Assembly (NCBI RefSeq): GCF_010183535.1
Contig: NW_026526144.1
Location: forward strand, 186,001 to 250,000
DNA from: Caenorhabditis remanei
Lineage: Eukaryota; Nematoda; Chromadorea; Rhabditida; Rhabditidae
Direction of reading: 5' to 3'
Length of the DNA stretch: 64,000 nt
The notes under the pieces are model-generated. The model had not been told where the DNA came from. It was given only the letters and a program-made list of their open reading frames with translations, and made no database searches. Made by a program: the position numbers and the translations under genes. Positions 19,797-32,428 of this stretch are shown one piece after another. Within the stretch, counting starts at the first letter, position 1; each line of letters begins with the position of its first letter.

Positions 19797-21866
19797 ATGA
19801 GTGAGTTACATTCATTCAATTATCGATAATAATAATTCATGTTTTACAGGGAGAAACGGAAACAGAAGCTCCACTCGAAAGAAGAAAGAATTGGAAGATG
19901 AAGAGTCTAACCGACTCGTGCAACAACTTCTCAGTGGCCAACGTCGTAACCGTAACCAATTCGATTTCTTCCTCTCCTAAAAACGTTTCATTTTTTAGGT
20001 GCCACGTCGAATGTCTCCATTTCAGTATTAAAATCCAAGTCAAACTGCGATAAAAGAGGTCTCGAAAGCATCGGCGATGACACAGAATTGATGAGACGAA
20101 ATCATTCGAAGCTCAATCGAAACACATTCGAAGCACAAGGAACCACCGTAAAGCCGCTTTCTGATGAATTCGTTGTAAGGTCTCCACCCTCTGATACCGT
20201 CAATGAAACTGGTCATGACGAGACGAGGAGATCTAATTTTGGTGTAAAACACGGACAGAAACTTTCCAATCTGAGTGTTGGATGTGATTCTGATAACGTG
20301 TTCAACCGAAATGTAAAACGCTCGAATATGTATAGTGACAGCACTGGACCAGCTAATAACACGAATATCTGCGAATCTTCCGAACCGAGGTTCTCATATA
20401 TTGATATGAAAACAGCTCACGATAATGTTGTGTCCAACGGACATTTCCCTGCAAATTCCATTTCTTCACAGAACGTTGCCGACTGGAATCCAAATAACAG
20501 AGAACTTGGATTTGAACCATATAATACTGGAATATCTAATGCGAGAATCTCGAACGTTGATGTGAAACATGACATTCTTGACTATAGAGACCCACATTCG
20601 TCTTCTGTGAATCACGTTTACAATAGCAGTGTTGGAAGTTCTTCAATGGGGGTGCCACCAACTGGATATGGAAATCAAGTATTTCAAACAGGTCAAGTTT
20701 ATCCAAACAGTATGCATCCAACTCCTCCACCCGTGCCCGTAATAATGGATTTATCTGGTGAGCAGATGACATTTCATTTCATTTCTAATTTAAGTTTCAA
20801 TTACAGAACGTCTACGTGATTGCGTTTCGAAAGGAATTCTGGATTTATTTCGCGCAGGAATTCTTGTATACGAATGTTATGTGCGTCGAATGCCAGAAAT
20901 CTCTCAACAATGCGATCGATTTGCTAAGAAACTCGGCTTCGAAGTCACCGGGTTTTCGATGCCGTCCACTGATTGCTTTTCGAACCCTAACTACTCTTCA
21001 ATAGTTATGCACGGACAGATGATTTATTCGTTACTAATGGCGAATAAGGCGGCGCAGCTATCACCTATTTCGAGAGAAGGAGAATCACAGTTTCGAAGTC
21101 TTGTGGGGGCTATATACAGAACCCGTGGTCTTGGATTTAGATATCCAGAAATGAGACCATTTTCAGTGAGTTCATTATATTTGCCAGTTAAATAATGTTT
21201 CAATTGCAGGGCGAAGAACTTTTCATCATTGACCGACCTGACGACAGAAACACTAAAACCGGAGAAACTCATATAATTTTGAAACGTCTCATCTTCCAAC
21301 TACTAGGAAGAGCTTGTGAGTTCCCAACAGATATTCAAAAGTCAAACTGGACTCTTCCTTATGAAGCATCGTATATCACTCAGGAAAATTTCCCAGAAGA
21401 TCTATATTTAAACATGCGAAGTGAGTCACTCTCTAATTGCTTTCAATATAATTTTTCGTTTACAGCCTTCTTCTTGCATTATTTGGGAATTAATGAGTCG
21501 GAGCTCGACAACAACGTTTGGTGTGATGACTTCTCCACACTGAAATGCCTCGCATCGTGGGATTCCATTGCTGCTAAAAAGAAAACGTATCGAACGCTCT
21601 CGCTCGCCAGAGCCGCTTATTTATCAAAGGACGGATTCCATTCATGTTTGAGGGAGGCTTTGTAAGCAAAATCACACACACACCACATCAATTCTATTTT
21701 TTTTTCAGAAGAGAAATCAAACGTGCCACTTATTCACCACCTACTCAAGGTGAACGATTCGGAACATGGTCTTATAGAGACGTAAGCTACTACATGTTCT
21801 GTCAATTATGGACTACCCAAATTTCAGCGAAATTTGAAGCGCCAAGCACAAGTCCAGACGCATTAA
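19797..21866 (+). CDS. Unknown protein encoded by the CACTA-like element, 8 exons
   Basis: Exons: 19797-19800, 19850-19945, 19999-20757, 20807-21165, 21210-21420, 21466-21661, 21709-21781 and 21828-21866. All joins are GT-AG and keep frame, giving 578 residues. The first exon holds only ATG plus one base; the protein begins with an Arg/Lys-rich basic segment. Residues about 35-285 are low-complexity and rich in Asn and Ser. The C-terminal half (from ERLRDCVSKG) looks like a globular helical domain I do not recognise. It may bind the subterminal repeats, by analogy with plant TNPA; this is inference. A poly(A) signal AATAAA lies at 22037-22042. Confidence 0.75.
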
Positions 21867-22129
21867 TCAACAATCCACTCCAGAATCTCCCCCTACAAAC
21901 ATCTAATCACTTCGATCAACTAGTATCTGTTTATGACCCATCTTGTAAAATTTTCTTGCTTCTTTTTGCCGTTTTTGCCCACTGATGACTCTTGTATCCC
22001 ATACTATGTTGCCTGTAATATCAAAATGATTCCTTAAATAAATTATATTGGCTGGAATCGTTGTTAGCATTAATATATTGATTACCTCTAGATATAAATG
22101 GGAAGGAGTAAAGGGAGGGGAATGCGATG

Positions 22130-22260
22130 AATTTCGGCACTTTGCCCACGAAATGGGCCACGTGGCCCAGAATATCGGCAGTATGGCCCGCCCTACGCGG
22201 GCCATACTGCCCATTTGATGGGCCACGTGGCCCATTTGCCGAGCCATGTGGCCCAAAATT
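22130..22260. repeat. Right subterminal palindromes of the CACTA-like element
   Basis: Several copies of GGGCCACGTGGCCC and variants (ATGGGCCACGTGG, GCCATGTGGCCC) and one larger hairpin around CCCGCCCTACGCGGGCC. They are denser and more palindromic than those at the left end. Confidence 0.8.
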
Positions 22261-22605
22261 ACCTGAGTTTTTTATTCTTCATTTACATTATCGAAAACTG
22301 CTTATGAATGTGTTCGTTTGATTTTTAATACTGTTTTCATCAATAAAACAATCCATTTCATATGTTTATTTCAAGAATTAAGAAAAAAATTATTTTTCGC
22401 TCCAATTTTTTTTTCCATTTGCAAAAATTTGCAAAACATTCATAAAATTATTGATTATTGATTTTCCTCATTTTCACGTTTGATTCATATTCGAGAAATG
22501 AAATCTACCAAGAAATTCATTTTGAAACTCTGATTCGGGTTACTGTCGATTTTTTTCAAATAGCGAAAATGAAATGTTCAAAACACTTATTTTCGAATTC
22601 TTTTT

Positions 22606-22708
22606 AGTTATTTTGTCTCCCCTAAAGGAGACGTTCCAAAATTTATAGCTAACGCCAAATTTCTTTGGGTCAGTTTTCGGGCGTACCTCAAACTTGGGTA
22701 ATTAAACC
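22606..22708 (-). ncRNA. sls-1: SL1 RNA, intact copy 4
   Basis: Complete; separated from its partner 5S gene by the CACTA-like insertion. Confidence 0.95.
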
Positions 22709-23066
22709 GAAGCTATCGGTGTGTCTCTAGACTTACGCAAACGCAGCGGCCGACACCAATCGAGGCTCGCGACCGTCACTATCTTTTCACTACTCTTCTT
22801 CTTCTTCTTCACTTCCCAAAATTACCTATCCAAACTTGGGTAATTAATTCGGGACACACACTAACTCTCAAACTTGGGTAATTAATTATTGAAAAAGTCT
22901 CAAACTTGGGTAATTAAGTCTTTACACAAACTCTCGAACTTGGGTAATTCTACCCACTTTCATCGAGTTGTCATCATCTCACTACCACTCCTCCTCCTCT
23001 CTAACCGCCATCGATTCTTTCCGATTTCCTCCCCATTTTTATACGAAGATTGGCGTTGAGAGAAAT

Positions 23067-23185
23067 GCTTACGACCATATCACGTTGAATGCACGCCATC
23101 CCGTCCGATCTGGCAAGTTAAGCAACGTTGAGTCCAGTTAGTACTTGGATCGGAGACGGCCTGGGAATCCTGGATGTTGTAAGCT
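23067..23185 (+). rRNA. rrn-4: 5S rRNA, copy 7
   Basis: Complete 119-nt gene. Confidence 0.97.
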
Positions 23186-23530
23186 TTTTGCCTTTTTTAT
23201 TCTTCATTTACATTATCGAAAACTGCTTATGAATGTGTTCGTTTGATTTTTAATACTGTTTTCATCAATAAAACAATCCATTTCATATGTTTATTTCAAG
23301 AATTAAGAAAAAAATTATTTTTCGCTCCAATTTTTTTTTCCATTTGCAAAAATTTGCAAAACATTCATAAAATTATTGATTATTGATTTTCCTCATTTTC
23401 ACGTTTGATTCATATTCGAGAAATGAAATCTACCAAGAAATTCATTTTGAAACTCTGATTCGGGTTACTGTCGATTTTTTTCAAATAGCGAAAATGAAAT
23501 GTTCAAAACACTTATTTTCGAATTCTTTTT

Positions 23531-23633
23531 AGTTATTTTGTCTCCCCTAAAGGAGACGTTCCAAAATTTATAGCTAACGCCAAATTTCTTTGGGTCAGTT
23601 TTCGGGCGTACCTCAAACTTGGGTAATTAAACC
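23531..23633 (-). ncRNA. sls-1: SL1 RNA, intact copy 5
   Basis: Complete; promoter present, with the Kolobok-like insertion starting 210 bp upstream of its start. Confidence 0.95.
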
Positions 23634-23842
23634 GAAGCTATCGGTGTGTCTCTAGACTTACGCAAACGCAGCGGCCGACACCAATCGAGGCTCGCGACCG
23701 TCACTATCTTTTCACTACTCTTCTTCTTCTTCTTCACTTCCCAAAATTACCTATCCAAACTTGGGTAATTAATTCGGGACACACACTAACTCTCAAACTT
23801 GGGTAATTAATTATTGAAAAAGTCTCAAACTTGGGTAATTAA

Positions 23843-26800
23843 AGGCGTATTGTGGTCTGTTGTGATGTTTTCATATTATAATATATGAATTTCGGCCAGT
23901 TCATTTTCATACTTCAAAAATTTTAAAAATCGGTCCACGAGCCGCTGAGAGCGAGCGCCGGAAAGTTTGGTCATTGAAAGGGTCGCGAAAAATTGGGCGC
24001 GCTGGCCTAGAATTCTCCACTTCGGCCATCTCAATTTTTTGAATGCGCACACGTTTTTCACTTTATTTTCGATTGTTTCCGATCGTTTTTTTCAGTTTTT
24101 CGCTGTATCGCCTTTGTTTTTTGACTTAAAAAAACAATTTATTTAACAAAAATACAAAAAATTAATTTTAGCGGTTTGTCGACAACTGGTGACGGTGGAA
24201 AAGCGAAAACGAACACAGCGGATGGATAGAAGGTAAGAAATGATGAAAATAATGCGAAATGTAGGTAGTAGTCTACATAAATTTGGGAAATTCAAGTAAA
24301 ACTGTTAGTTTCTTCGTCGTAACTATCATCGAACTCATCCGAGAAGTCGCAATCGTCTTTCTTTTCCCATACTTGTAAATCCGCGTTATATGAATTGAAA
24401 AAATCAATACATATTTCTTCATGTTCATCAGCTTCCTCTTCCTCTTCTTCATTATTTGTTTCTGCTGAACACTTGAAGTGAAAACTAATTTTTTTTGAAA
24501 TTTTGCCAATTTACCTAGATGCTCTCTTGCCATCTCAAGAATTCGCCTTCTCCAATCAAAACTGGCGGAAGAAAGGAATTTTCTATGAGTAACCTTTTTA
24601 AGCGATTTATTAAAATGTGATTTTTTTCCAGCCACTTGACGTATACCGCTCTTTTCTTCCAGTTTAAGGTAGTTCCAGTGAATAACCGACAATTTGACTC
24701 TGAGAGAAAACGAGTTGGCACGGCTGAAAATTTATCTTTCTCAAAATTTTTCAAAAAAAAATTTTGCCAGAACGTACAAAAACGTGTTTTTCGGATGATA
24801 TGTTAACGCCACGTTGTTAAAACTTTCCACCTGACTTGTCGAAAAGAACGGTGACACGTGCTCCAAGTCTTTCAGTCTTTTCTTCTCAGTGGACATGTCG
24901 AGAAGAAGCTGCCAAGCTTTCTTATGATGCGGATTCGCCAAATCAAAATACCCCGATCCGTTAATATTTCCATGATCGCAATGAAATACTGTTGAAAATT
25001 GATAACCTCCGATTTCCTATAAAGTTCAACTAGGCAATTTCATGCAGTTAGTGTATTTACTTTGAAATTATCATGGACATTTTGAGTATGGTAGAAAAAC
25101 GAAAGGAATTTTTCAACGGCAAGCTTGCCGTTTCCTCCTGACGTTCCAATGGACCAATATAAATGATTTCTCAATGGTTCGATCCATCTTTTGGCAGGTC
25201 TCATTTGCACTTGGTCTTGCTTCTGAAGAATTTTTCTTGCTTTCTTAGTTTTCTTTTTCATAAAATTGTTTTTCTCATGTTTCTGTTTAGAAATACTCTT
25301 ACTTTCCAGAGAATTTTTTGTAAGTTTCGAGCGAAGTGCCATCCGTCAAACATTTGCTTGATATTCGGAAACTTTTTTGCCAGAAGCTTTCCAACGGCGG
25401 GATCTCTGTCAGTGGTTATAGACGAAACCGTGATATTCAGTGTTGCATTTGCGAGCGTTTTTACAAATCGATCAAGAGATAAATCTAGTGATTTCGGCTC
25501 AAGACTTTTTGAAGATTCTGAGAGTACAAACTGTTTGCCTATAGTTTCTTTGAATTACTTGCCGTTCTGTGAGCTTTTCTTCACATGCTCTACATCAACC
25601 ACAAAATTCGTTGCCACATCGATCAAAGCGTATCGGCAGTTCAATGCAGAAAAGCCAGGGGAATCGTATTGAGCGTCTCCAGATAGATCGAGAGATCCTC
25701 TCTGAAGTCAATTTTCTGTTTATTTTTCTGTCAACACCCTACTTTTTCAGCTTCTTCTACAACAATTTCTAGTACTTCCTTTTGCAGTTTATCGTACTCT
25801 TCCGTGACTAAAGGAGCTACATGATTTCTGATAGTTTTGCAGTGTTCCGACTCCGTGAGAATTGGAATACGAAGCGTTTCACAACACGTAGAGAATTTCT
25901 GAATAACTTATTTCACTTTCAGTTCTAGGATTTTTTACGAACATGGTAAGACATTCCTGTGACAGAGCAAGCTGTAGAAATGTCTCGATTGACCATAAAG
26001 GATTTTCCATCTATCATTCTCTGAGACGAACACCAGTTCCATGTACACTGACAACTGTTGCAAGTCAGATTCATCTGAAACACTTTTTTCCGAGAGAATT
26101 CTTCAATGTTACGTACGGAAATGTTGGCTCCAGAAACGCGTTCTTTATCAAATCCCACATCTGATGAATGACAATTTCTACAATAGAGAATTGCATTTAG
26201 AAGGATAGAATGATCGACAATGATATAATCGATAAGTTTCACATCTTTTTCTTCCAAATCGACGTCTTCTTGTTCCTTTTTTTCATCTTCTGTTGGAATG
26301 TACTCCTACAATGACAAAAATAACCCATTCAGATTTTTCCTGTGTGTGTAAACTAGTATTTATGAAATTACAAAAAGTTTTCAGAAATATAGCAATGTTC
26401 GTTTTTCTCATAGTATGCGAATTTCTCGATTTCTATATGTTCCATTGAGAGTTCCACGGAAAAAAACTCACAAAATCGTTTTTTTCTTCTAACACCTCCT
26501 CATTTACAACTACGAAATCGTCGTCAAACAACATATCATCTTCAAAATTCAAATACACTGGGGTCTCGGCTTCAGACAAGTTTTCTTCTTGTGATCTTCT
26601 CGTTTCATATGGAATTCCGTATCTCGAACGGCGCGGAGCAGCTTTCGGCACATGCTCCCGACAGATAAATAATCGAGACGTTGCTCCCAAGACCCGCTGT
26701 TGAAAGTCATTTCCCAGTGTACGAAACCAAATTTCAAGAGACTCATTGTTCCGTGGAACTCGTGTCATGTCTGATTGCATTCGGATATCTAGGCAATAAG

Positions 26801-27546
26801 CACATTTCGATCTCGGCATTTTTACCCTGAACGAAGCCTTGTCAGAAATACAACTGAAATGAAAAACTTTTCGAAACTTCCTCAAGTATTAAAAAAACGG
26901 AAAATTTCAAGATTTATAGTTTTCACATAAAAACTTTTCATTTTCCAGGTCACCATCCAATCATCCGTCCGTCTGCTTCTCCGCCGTCAGTCTTCCGTCG
27001 TCGCGAAACTCGGATATAACCTTTCCTTTTACAATGTGTACAATAAGCTAGTCTAGAAACGTGTAGTGGCGGCGAGCAATATTAGGGTTAATCAGAGTTT
27101 AGGAATAAGATTTCTATGTTGGAAACAAAGTTTTTTTCATAAATTCTGATCAACTTTAAAAAAAACTCGCTGCATCCTCGCGGTTCTTGGCTCAAATTTT
27201 TAGAATAAATAATATACTTTAACAATAATTTTATGAATAAAATAACTTTTTAATATTAATTTAATGTTATTTTCTCCAAAACGTTTTTTAAAACTGAAAA
27301 AAACGATCGGAAACAATCGAAAATAAAGTGAAAAACGTGTGCGCATTCAAAAAATTGAGATGGCCGAAGTGGAGAATTCTAGGCCAGCGCGCCCAATTTT
27401 TCGCGACCCTTTCAATGACCAAACTTTCCGGCGCTCGCTCTCAGCGGCTCGTGGACCGATTTTTAAAATTTTTGAAGTATGAAAATGAACTGGCCGAAAT
27501 TCATATATTATAATATGAAAACATCACAACAGACCACAATACGCCT
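23843..27546 (-). mobile_element. Kolobok-like DNA transposon, 3,704 bp
   Basis: TTAA is duplicated at 23839-23842 and 27547-27550. Inverted repeats of 257 bp (23843-24099 and 27290-27546) begin AGGCGTATTGTGG and are nearly identical, suggesting recent insertion. TTAA duplication together with a THAP-domain transposase is the hallmark of the Kolobok superfamily. The spacer cassette at the insertion point is split cleanly. The frames 23876-24061 (-) and 27328-27513 (+) are the inverted repeat and not genes. Confidence 0.85.
24292..26819 (-). pseudogene. Kolobok-like THAP transposase with one in-frame stop
   Basis: The start ATG is at 26819. Exon 26472-26819 encodes a THAP-type C2CH zinc finger (CAYC at the N-terminus, then a Trp and CREH), followed by an acidic stretch. 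The next exon (about 25940-26305) has Cys pairs CRNC and CNSCQC. The catalytic part follows: YDSPGFSA (first Asp), ITTDRDP with DGWHF, a block LYWSIGTSGGNGKL, and QVESFNN with the probable catalytic Glu. The last exon is a very acidic tail ending at 24292. A TAA at 25555-25557 interrupts the first catalytic exon after KKSSQNGK, with the frame continuing unchanged beyond it. That makes this copy probably inactive unless it is a sequencing error. Confidence 0.75.
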
Positions 27547-27699
27547 TTAAGTCTTTACACAAACTCTCGAACTTGGGTAATTCTACCCACTTTCATCGAG
27601 TTGTCATCATCTCACTACCACTCCTCCTCCTCTCTAACCGCCATCGATTCTTTCCGATTTCCTCCCCATTTTTATACGAAGATTGGCGTTGAGAGAAAT

Positions 27700-27818
27700 G
27701 CTTACGACCATATCACGTTGAATGCACGCCATCCCGTCCGATCTGGCAAGTTAAGCAACGTTGAGTCCAGTTAGTACTTGGATCGGAGACGGCCTGGGAA
27801 TCCTGGATGTTGTAAGCT
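27700..27818 (+). rRNA. rrn-4: 5S rRNA, copy 8
   Basis: Complete gene, first after the Kolobok-like element. Confidence 0.97.
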
Positions 27819-28163
27819 TTTTGCCTTTTTTATTCTTCATTTACATTATCGAAAACTGCTTATGAATGTGTTCGTTTGATTTTTAATACTGTTTTCATCA
27901 ATAAAACAATCCATTTCATATGTTTATTTCAAGAATTAAGAAAAAAATTATTTTTCGCTCCAATTTTTTTTTCCATTTGCAAAAATTTGCAAAACATTCA
28001 TAAAATTATTGATTATTGATTTTCCTCATTTTCACGTTTGATTCATATTCGAGAAATGAAATCTACCAAGAAATTCATTTTGAAACTCTGATTCGGGTTA
28101 CTGTCGATTTTTTTCAAATAGCGAAAATGAAATGTTCAAAACACTTATTTTCGAATTCTTTTT

Positions 28164-28266
28164 AGTTATTTTGTCTCCCCTAAAGGAGACGTTCCAAAAT
28201 TTATAGCTAACGCCAAATTTCTTTGGGTCAGTTTTCGGGCGTACCTCAAACTTGGGTAATTAAACC
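28164..28266 (-). ncRNA. sls-1: SL1 RNA, intact copy 6
   Basis: Complete. Confidence 0.95.
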
Positions 28267-28624
28267 GAAGCTATCGGTGTGTCTCTAGACTTACGCAAAC
28301 GCAGCGGCCGACACCAATCGAGGCTCGCGACCGTCACTATCTTTTCACTACTCTTCTTCTTCTTCTTCACTTCCCAAAATTACCTATCCAAACTTGGGTA
28401 ATTAATTCGGGACACACACTAACTCTCAAACTTGGGTAATTAATTATTGAAAAAGTCTCAAACTTGGGTAATTAAGTCTTTACACAAACTCTCGAACTTG
28501 GGTAATTCTACCCACTTTCATCGAGTTGTCATCATCTCACTACCACTCCTCCTCCTCTCTAACCGCCATCGATTCTTTCCGATTTCCTCCCCATTTTTAT
28601 ACGAAGATTGGCGTTGAGAGAAAT

Positions 28625-28743
28625 GCTTACGACCATATCACGTTGAATGCACGCCATCCCGTCCGATCTGGCAAGTTAAGCAACGTTGAGTCCAGTTAGT
28701 ACTTGGATCGGAGACGGCCTGGGAATCCTGGATGTTGTAAGCT
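28625..28743 (+). rRNA. rrn-4: 5S rRNA, copy 9
   Basis: Complete; heads a 918-bp unit with the 7-bp spacer deletion. Confidence 0.97.
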
Positions 28744-29081
28744 TTTTGCCTTTTTTATTCTTCATTTACATTATCGAAAACTGCTTATGAATGTGTTCGT
28801 TTGATTTTTAATACTGTTTTCATCAATAAAACAATCCATTTCATATGTTTATTTCAAGAATTAAGAAAAAAATTATTTTTCGCTCCAATTTTTTTTTCCA
28901 TTTGCAAAAATTTGCAAAACATTCATAAAATTATTGATTTTCCTCATTTTCACGTTTGATTCATATTCGAGAAATGAAATCTACCAAGAAATTCATTTTG
29001 AAACTCTGATTCGGGTTACTGTCGATTTTTTTCAAATAGCGAAAATGAAATGTTCAAAACACTTATTTTCGAATTCTTTTT

Positions 29082-29184
29082 AGTTATTTTGTCTCCCCTA
29101 AAGGAGACGTTCCAAAATTTATAGCTAACGCCAAATTTCTTTGGGTCAGTTTTCGGGCGTACCTCAAACTTGGGTAATTAAACC
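29082..29184 (-). ncRNA. sls-1: SL1 RNA, intact copy 7
   Basis: Complete. Confidence 0.95.
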
Positions 29185-29542
29185 GAAGCTATCGGTGTGT
29201 CTCTAGACTTACGCAAACGCAGCGGCCGACACCAATCGAGGCTCGCGACCGTCACTATCTTTTCACTACTCTTCTTCTTCTTCTTCACTTCCCAAAATTA
29301 CCTATCCAAACTTGGGTAATTAATTCGGGACACACACTAACTCTCAAACTTGGGTAATTAATTATTGAAAAAGTCTCAAACTTGGGTAATTAAGTCTTTA
29401 CACAAACTCTCGAACTTGGGTAATTCTACCCACTTTCATCGAGTTGTCATCATCTCACTACCACTCCTCCTCCTCTCTAACCGCCATCGATTCTTTCCGA
29501 TTTCCTCCCCATTTTTATACGAAGATTGGCGTTGAGAGAAAT

Positions 29543-29661
29543 GCTTACGACCATATCACGTTGAATGCACGCCATCCCGTCCGATCTGGCAAGTTAAGCA
29601 ACGTTGAGTCCAGTTAGTACTTGGATCGGAGACGGCCTGGGAATCCTGGATGTTGTAAGCT
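29543..29661 (+). rRNA. rrn-4: 5S rRNA, copy 10
   Basis: Complete. Confidence 0.97.
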
Positions 29662-30006
29662 TTTTGCCTTTTTTATTCTTCATTTACATTATCGAAAACT
29701 GCTTATGAATGTGTTCGTTTGATTTTTAATACTGTTTTCATCAATAAAACAATCCATTTCATATGTTTATTTCAAGAATTAAGAAAAAAATTATTTTTCG
29801 CTCCAATTTTTTTTTCCATTTGCAAAAATTTGCAAAACATTCATAAAATTATTGATTATTGATTTTCCTCATTTTCACGTTTGATTCATATTCGAGAAAT
29901 GAAATCTACCAAGAAATTCATTTTGAAACTCTGATTCGGGTTACTGTCGATTTTTTTCAAATAGCGAAAATGAAATGTTCAAAACACTTATTTTCGAATT
30001 CTTTTT

Positions 30007-30109
30007 AGTTATTTTGTCTCCCCTAAAGGAGACGTTCCAAAATTTATAGCTAACGCCAAATTTCTTTGGGTCAGTTTTCGGGCGTACCTCAAACTTGGGT
30101 AATTAAACC
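30007..30109 (-). ncRNA. sls-1: SL1 RNA, intact copy 8
   Basis: Complete. Confidence 0.95.
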
Positions 30110-30467
30110 GAAGCTATCGGTGTGTCTCTAGACTTACGCAAACGCAGCGGCCGACACCAATCGAGGCTCGCGACCGTCACTATCTTTTCACTACTCTTCT
30201 TCTTCTTCTTCACTTCCCAAAATTACCTATCCAAACTTGGGTAATTAATTCGGGACACACACTAACTCTCAAACTTGGGTAATTAATTATTGAAAAAGTC
30301 TCAAACTTGGGTAATTAAGTCTTTACACAAACTCTCGAACTTGGGTAATTCTACCCACTTTCATCGAGTTGTCATCATCTCACTACCACTCCTCCTCCTC
30401 TCTAACCGCCATCGATTCTTTCCGATTTCCTCCCCATTTTTATACGAAGATTGGCGTTGAGAGAAAT

Positions 30468-30586
30468 GCTTACGACCATATCACGTTGAATGCACGCCAT
30501 CCCGTCCGATCTGGCAAGTTAAGCAACGTTGAGTCCAGTTAGTACTTGGATCGGAGACGGCCTGGGAATCCTGGATGTTGTAAGCT
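30468..30586 (+). rRNA. rrn-4: 5S rRNA, copy 11
   Basis: Complete. Confidence 0.97.
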
Positions 30587-30931
30587 TTTTGCCTTTTTTA
30601 TTCTTCATTTACATTATCGAAAACTGCTTATGAATGTGTTCGTTTGATTTTTAATACTGTTTTCATCAATAAAACAATCCATTTCATATGTTTATTTCAA
30701 GAATTAAGAAAAAAATTATTTTTCGCTCCAATTTTTTTTTCCATTTGCAAAAATTTGCAAAACATTCATAAAATTATTGATTATTGATTTTCCTCATTTT
30801 CACGTTTGATTCATATTCGAGAAATGAAATCTACCAAGAAATTCATTTTGAAACTCTGATTCGGGTTACTGTCGATTTTTTTCAAATAGCGAAAATGAAA
30901 TGTTCAAAACACTTATTTTCGAATTCTTTTT

Positions 30932-31034
30932 AGTTATTTTGTCTCCCCTAAAGGAGACGTTCCAAAATTTATAGCTAACGCCAAATTTCTTTGGGTCAGT
31001 TTTCGGGCGTACCTCAAACTTGGGTAATTAAACC
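30932..31034 (-). ncRNA. sls-1: SL1 RNA, intact copy 9
   Basis: Complete. Confidence 0.95.
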
Positions 31035-31392
31035 GAAGCTATCGGTGTGTCTCTAGACTTACGCAAACGCAGCGGCCGACACCAATCGAGGCTCGCGACC
31101 GTCACTATCTTTTCACTACTCTTCTTCTTCTTCTTCACTTCCCAAAATTACCTATCCAAACTTGGGTAATTAATTCGGGACACACACTAACTCTCAAACT
31201 TGGGTAATTAATTATTGAAAAAGTCTCAAACTTGGGTAATTAAGTCTTTACACAAACTCTCGAACTTGGGTAATTCTACCCACTTTCATCGAGTTGTCAT
31301 CATCTCACTACCACTCCTCCTCCTCTCTAACCGCCATCGATTCTTTCCGATTTCCTCCCCATTTTTATACGAAGATTGGCGTTGAGAGAAAT

Positions 31393-31511
31393 GCTTACGA
31401 CCATATCACGTTGAATGCACGCCATCCCGTCCGATCTGGCAAGTTAAGCAACGTTGAGTCCAGTTAGTACTTGGATCGGAGACGGCCTGGGAATCCTGGA
31501 TGTTGTAAGCT
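31393..31511 (+). rRNA. rrn-4: 5S rRNA, copy 12
   Basis: Complete; heads a 917-bp unit with the same 7-bp deletion as copy 9 and one T fewer in a spacer run. Confidence 0.97.
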
Positions 31512-31848
31512 TTTTGCCTTTTTTATTCTTCATTTACATTATCGAAAACTGCTTATGAATGTGTTCGTTTGATTTTTAATACTGTTTTCATCAATAAAAC
31601 AATCCATTTCATATGTTTATTTCAAGAATTAAGAAAAAAATTATTTTTCGCTCCAATTTTTTTTCCATTTGCAAAAATTTGCAAAACATTCATAAAATTA
31701 TTGATTTTCCTCATTTTCACGTTTGATTCATATTCGAGAAATGAAATCTACCAAGAAATTCATTTTGAAACTCTGATTCGGGTTACTGTCGATTTTTTTC
31801 AAATAGCGAAAATGAAATGTTCAAAACACTTATTTTCGAATTCTTTTT

Positions 31849-31951
31849 AGTTATTTTGTCTCCCCTAAAGGAGACGTTCCAAAATTTATAGCTAACGCCA
31901 AATTTCTTTGGGTCAGTTTTCGGGCGTACCTCAAACTTGGGTAATTAAACC
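31849..31951 (-). ncRNA. sls-1: SL1 RNA, intact copy 10
   Basis: Complete; its upstream CTT repeat carries a G (CTCTGCTTC) absent elsewhere. Confidence 0.95.
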
Positions 31952-32309
31952 GAAGCTATCGGTGTGTCTCTAGACTTACGCAAACGCAGCGGCCGACACC
32001 AATCGAGGCTCGCGACCGTCACTATCTTTTCACTACTCTGCTTCTTCTTCTTCACTTCCCAAAATTACCTATCCAAACTTGGGTAATTAATTCGGGACAC
32101 ACACTAACTCTCAAACTTGGGTAATTAATTATTGAAAAAGTCTCAAACTTGGGTAATTAAGTCTTTACACAAACTCTCGAACTTGGGTAATTCTACCCAC
32201 TTTCATCGAGTTGTCATCATCTCACTACCACTCCTCCTCCTCTCTAACCGCCATCGATTCTTTCCGATTTCCTCCCCATTTTTATACGAAGATTGGCGTT
32301 GAGAGAAAT

Positions 32310-32428
32310 GCTTACGACCATATCACGTTGAATGCACGCCATCCCGTCCGATCTGGCAAGTTAAGCAACGTTGAGTCCAGTTAGTACTTGGATCGGAGAC
32401 GGCCTGGGAATCCTGGATGTTGTAAGCT
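32310..32428 (+). rRNA. rrn-4: 5S rRNA, copy 13
   Basis: Complete. Confidence 0.97.

Larger units (their letters stand above)
15998..22267 (+). mobile_element. EnSpm/CACTA-like DNA transposon, 6,270 bp, two genes
   Basis: Terminal inverted repeats are CTCAGGTA(A)TTTTTGGGC-like at both ends. The target T run gains two bases, which fits a 2-bp TT duplication. Subterminal repeats are dense: TGGGCACAGGTTGGGC-type on the left (16010-16230) and palindromes such as GGGCCACGTGGCCC on the right (22130-22260). Such arrays are the binding sites of the accessory protein in plant CACTA elements. Two genes lie in tandem on the + strand. The ends are not the canonical CACTA motif, so a branch of the CMC group is the safest placement. 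Confidence 0.75.
22268..23842. repeat. 5S/SL1 array block
   Basis: It contains the SL1 of the unit whose 5S is at 15870, then one full unit. It ends after the third cassette, at the TTAA used by the Kolobok-like element. No genes in the spacers. Confidence 0.95.

Noticed and set aside
15998..22267. Helitron as an explanation for the 6.3-kb insert
   Set aside because: It has true terminal inverted repeats, a likely 2-bp duplication and a DDE-type transposase, and no Rep/helicase motifs.
31569..31850. 93-residue frame in an array spacer
   Set aside because: It opens only because this unit has small spacer deletions; the other units do not keep the frame.
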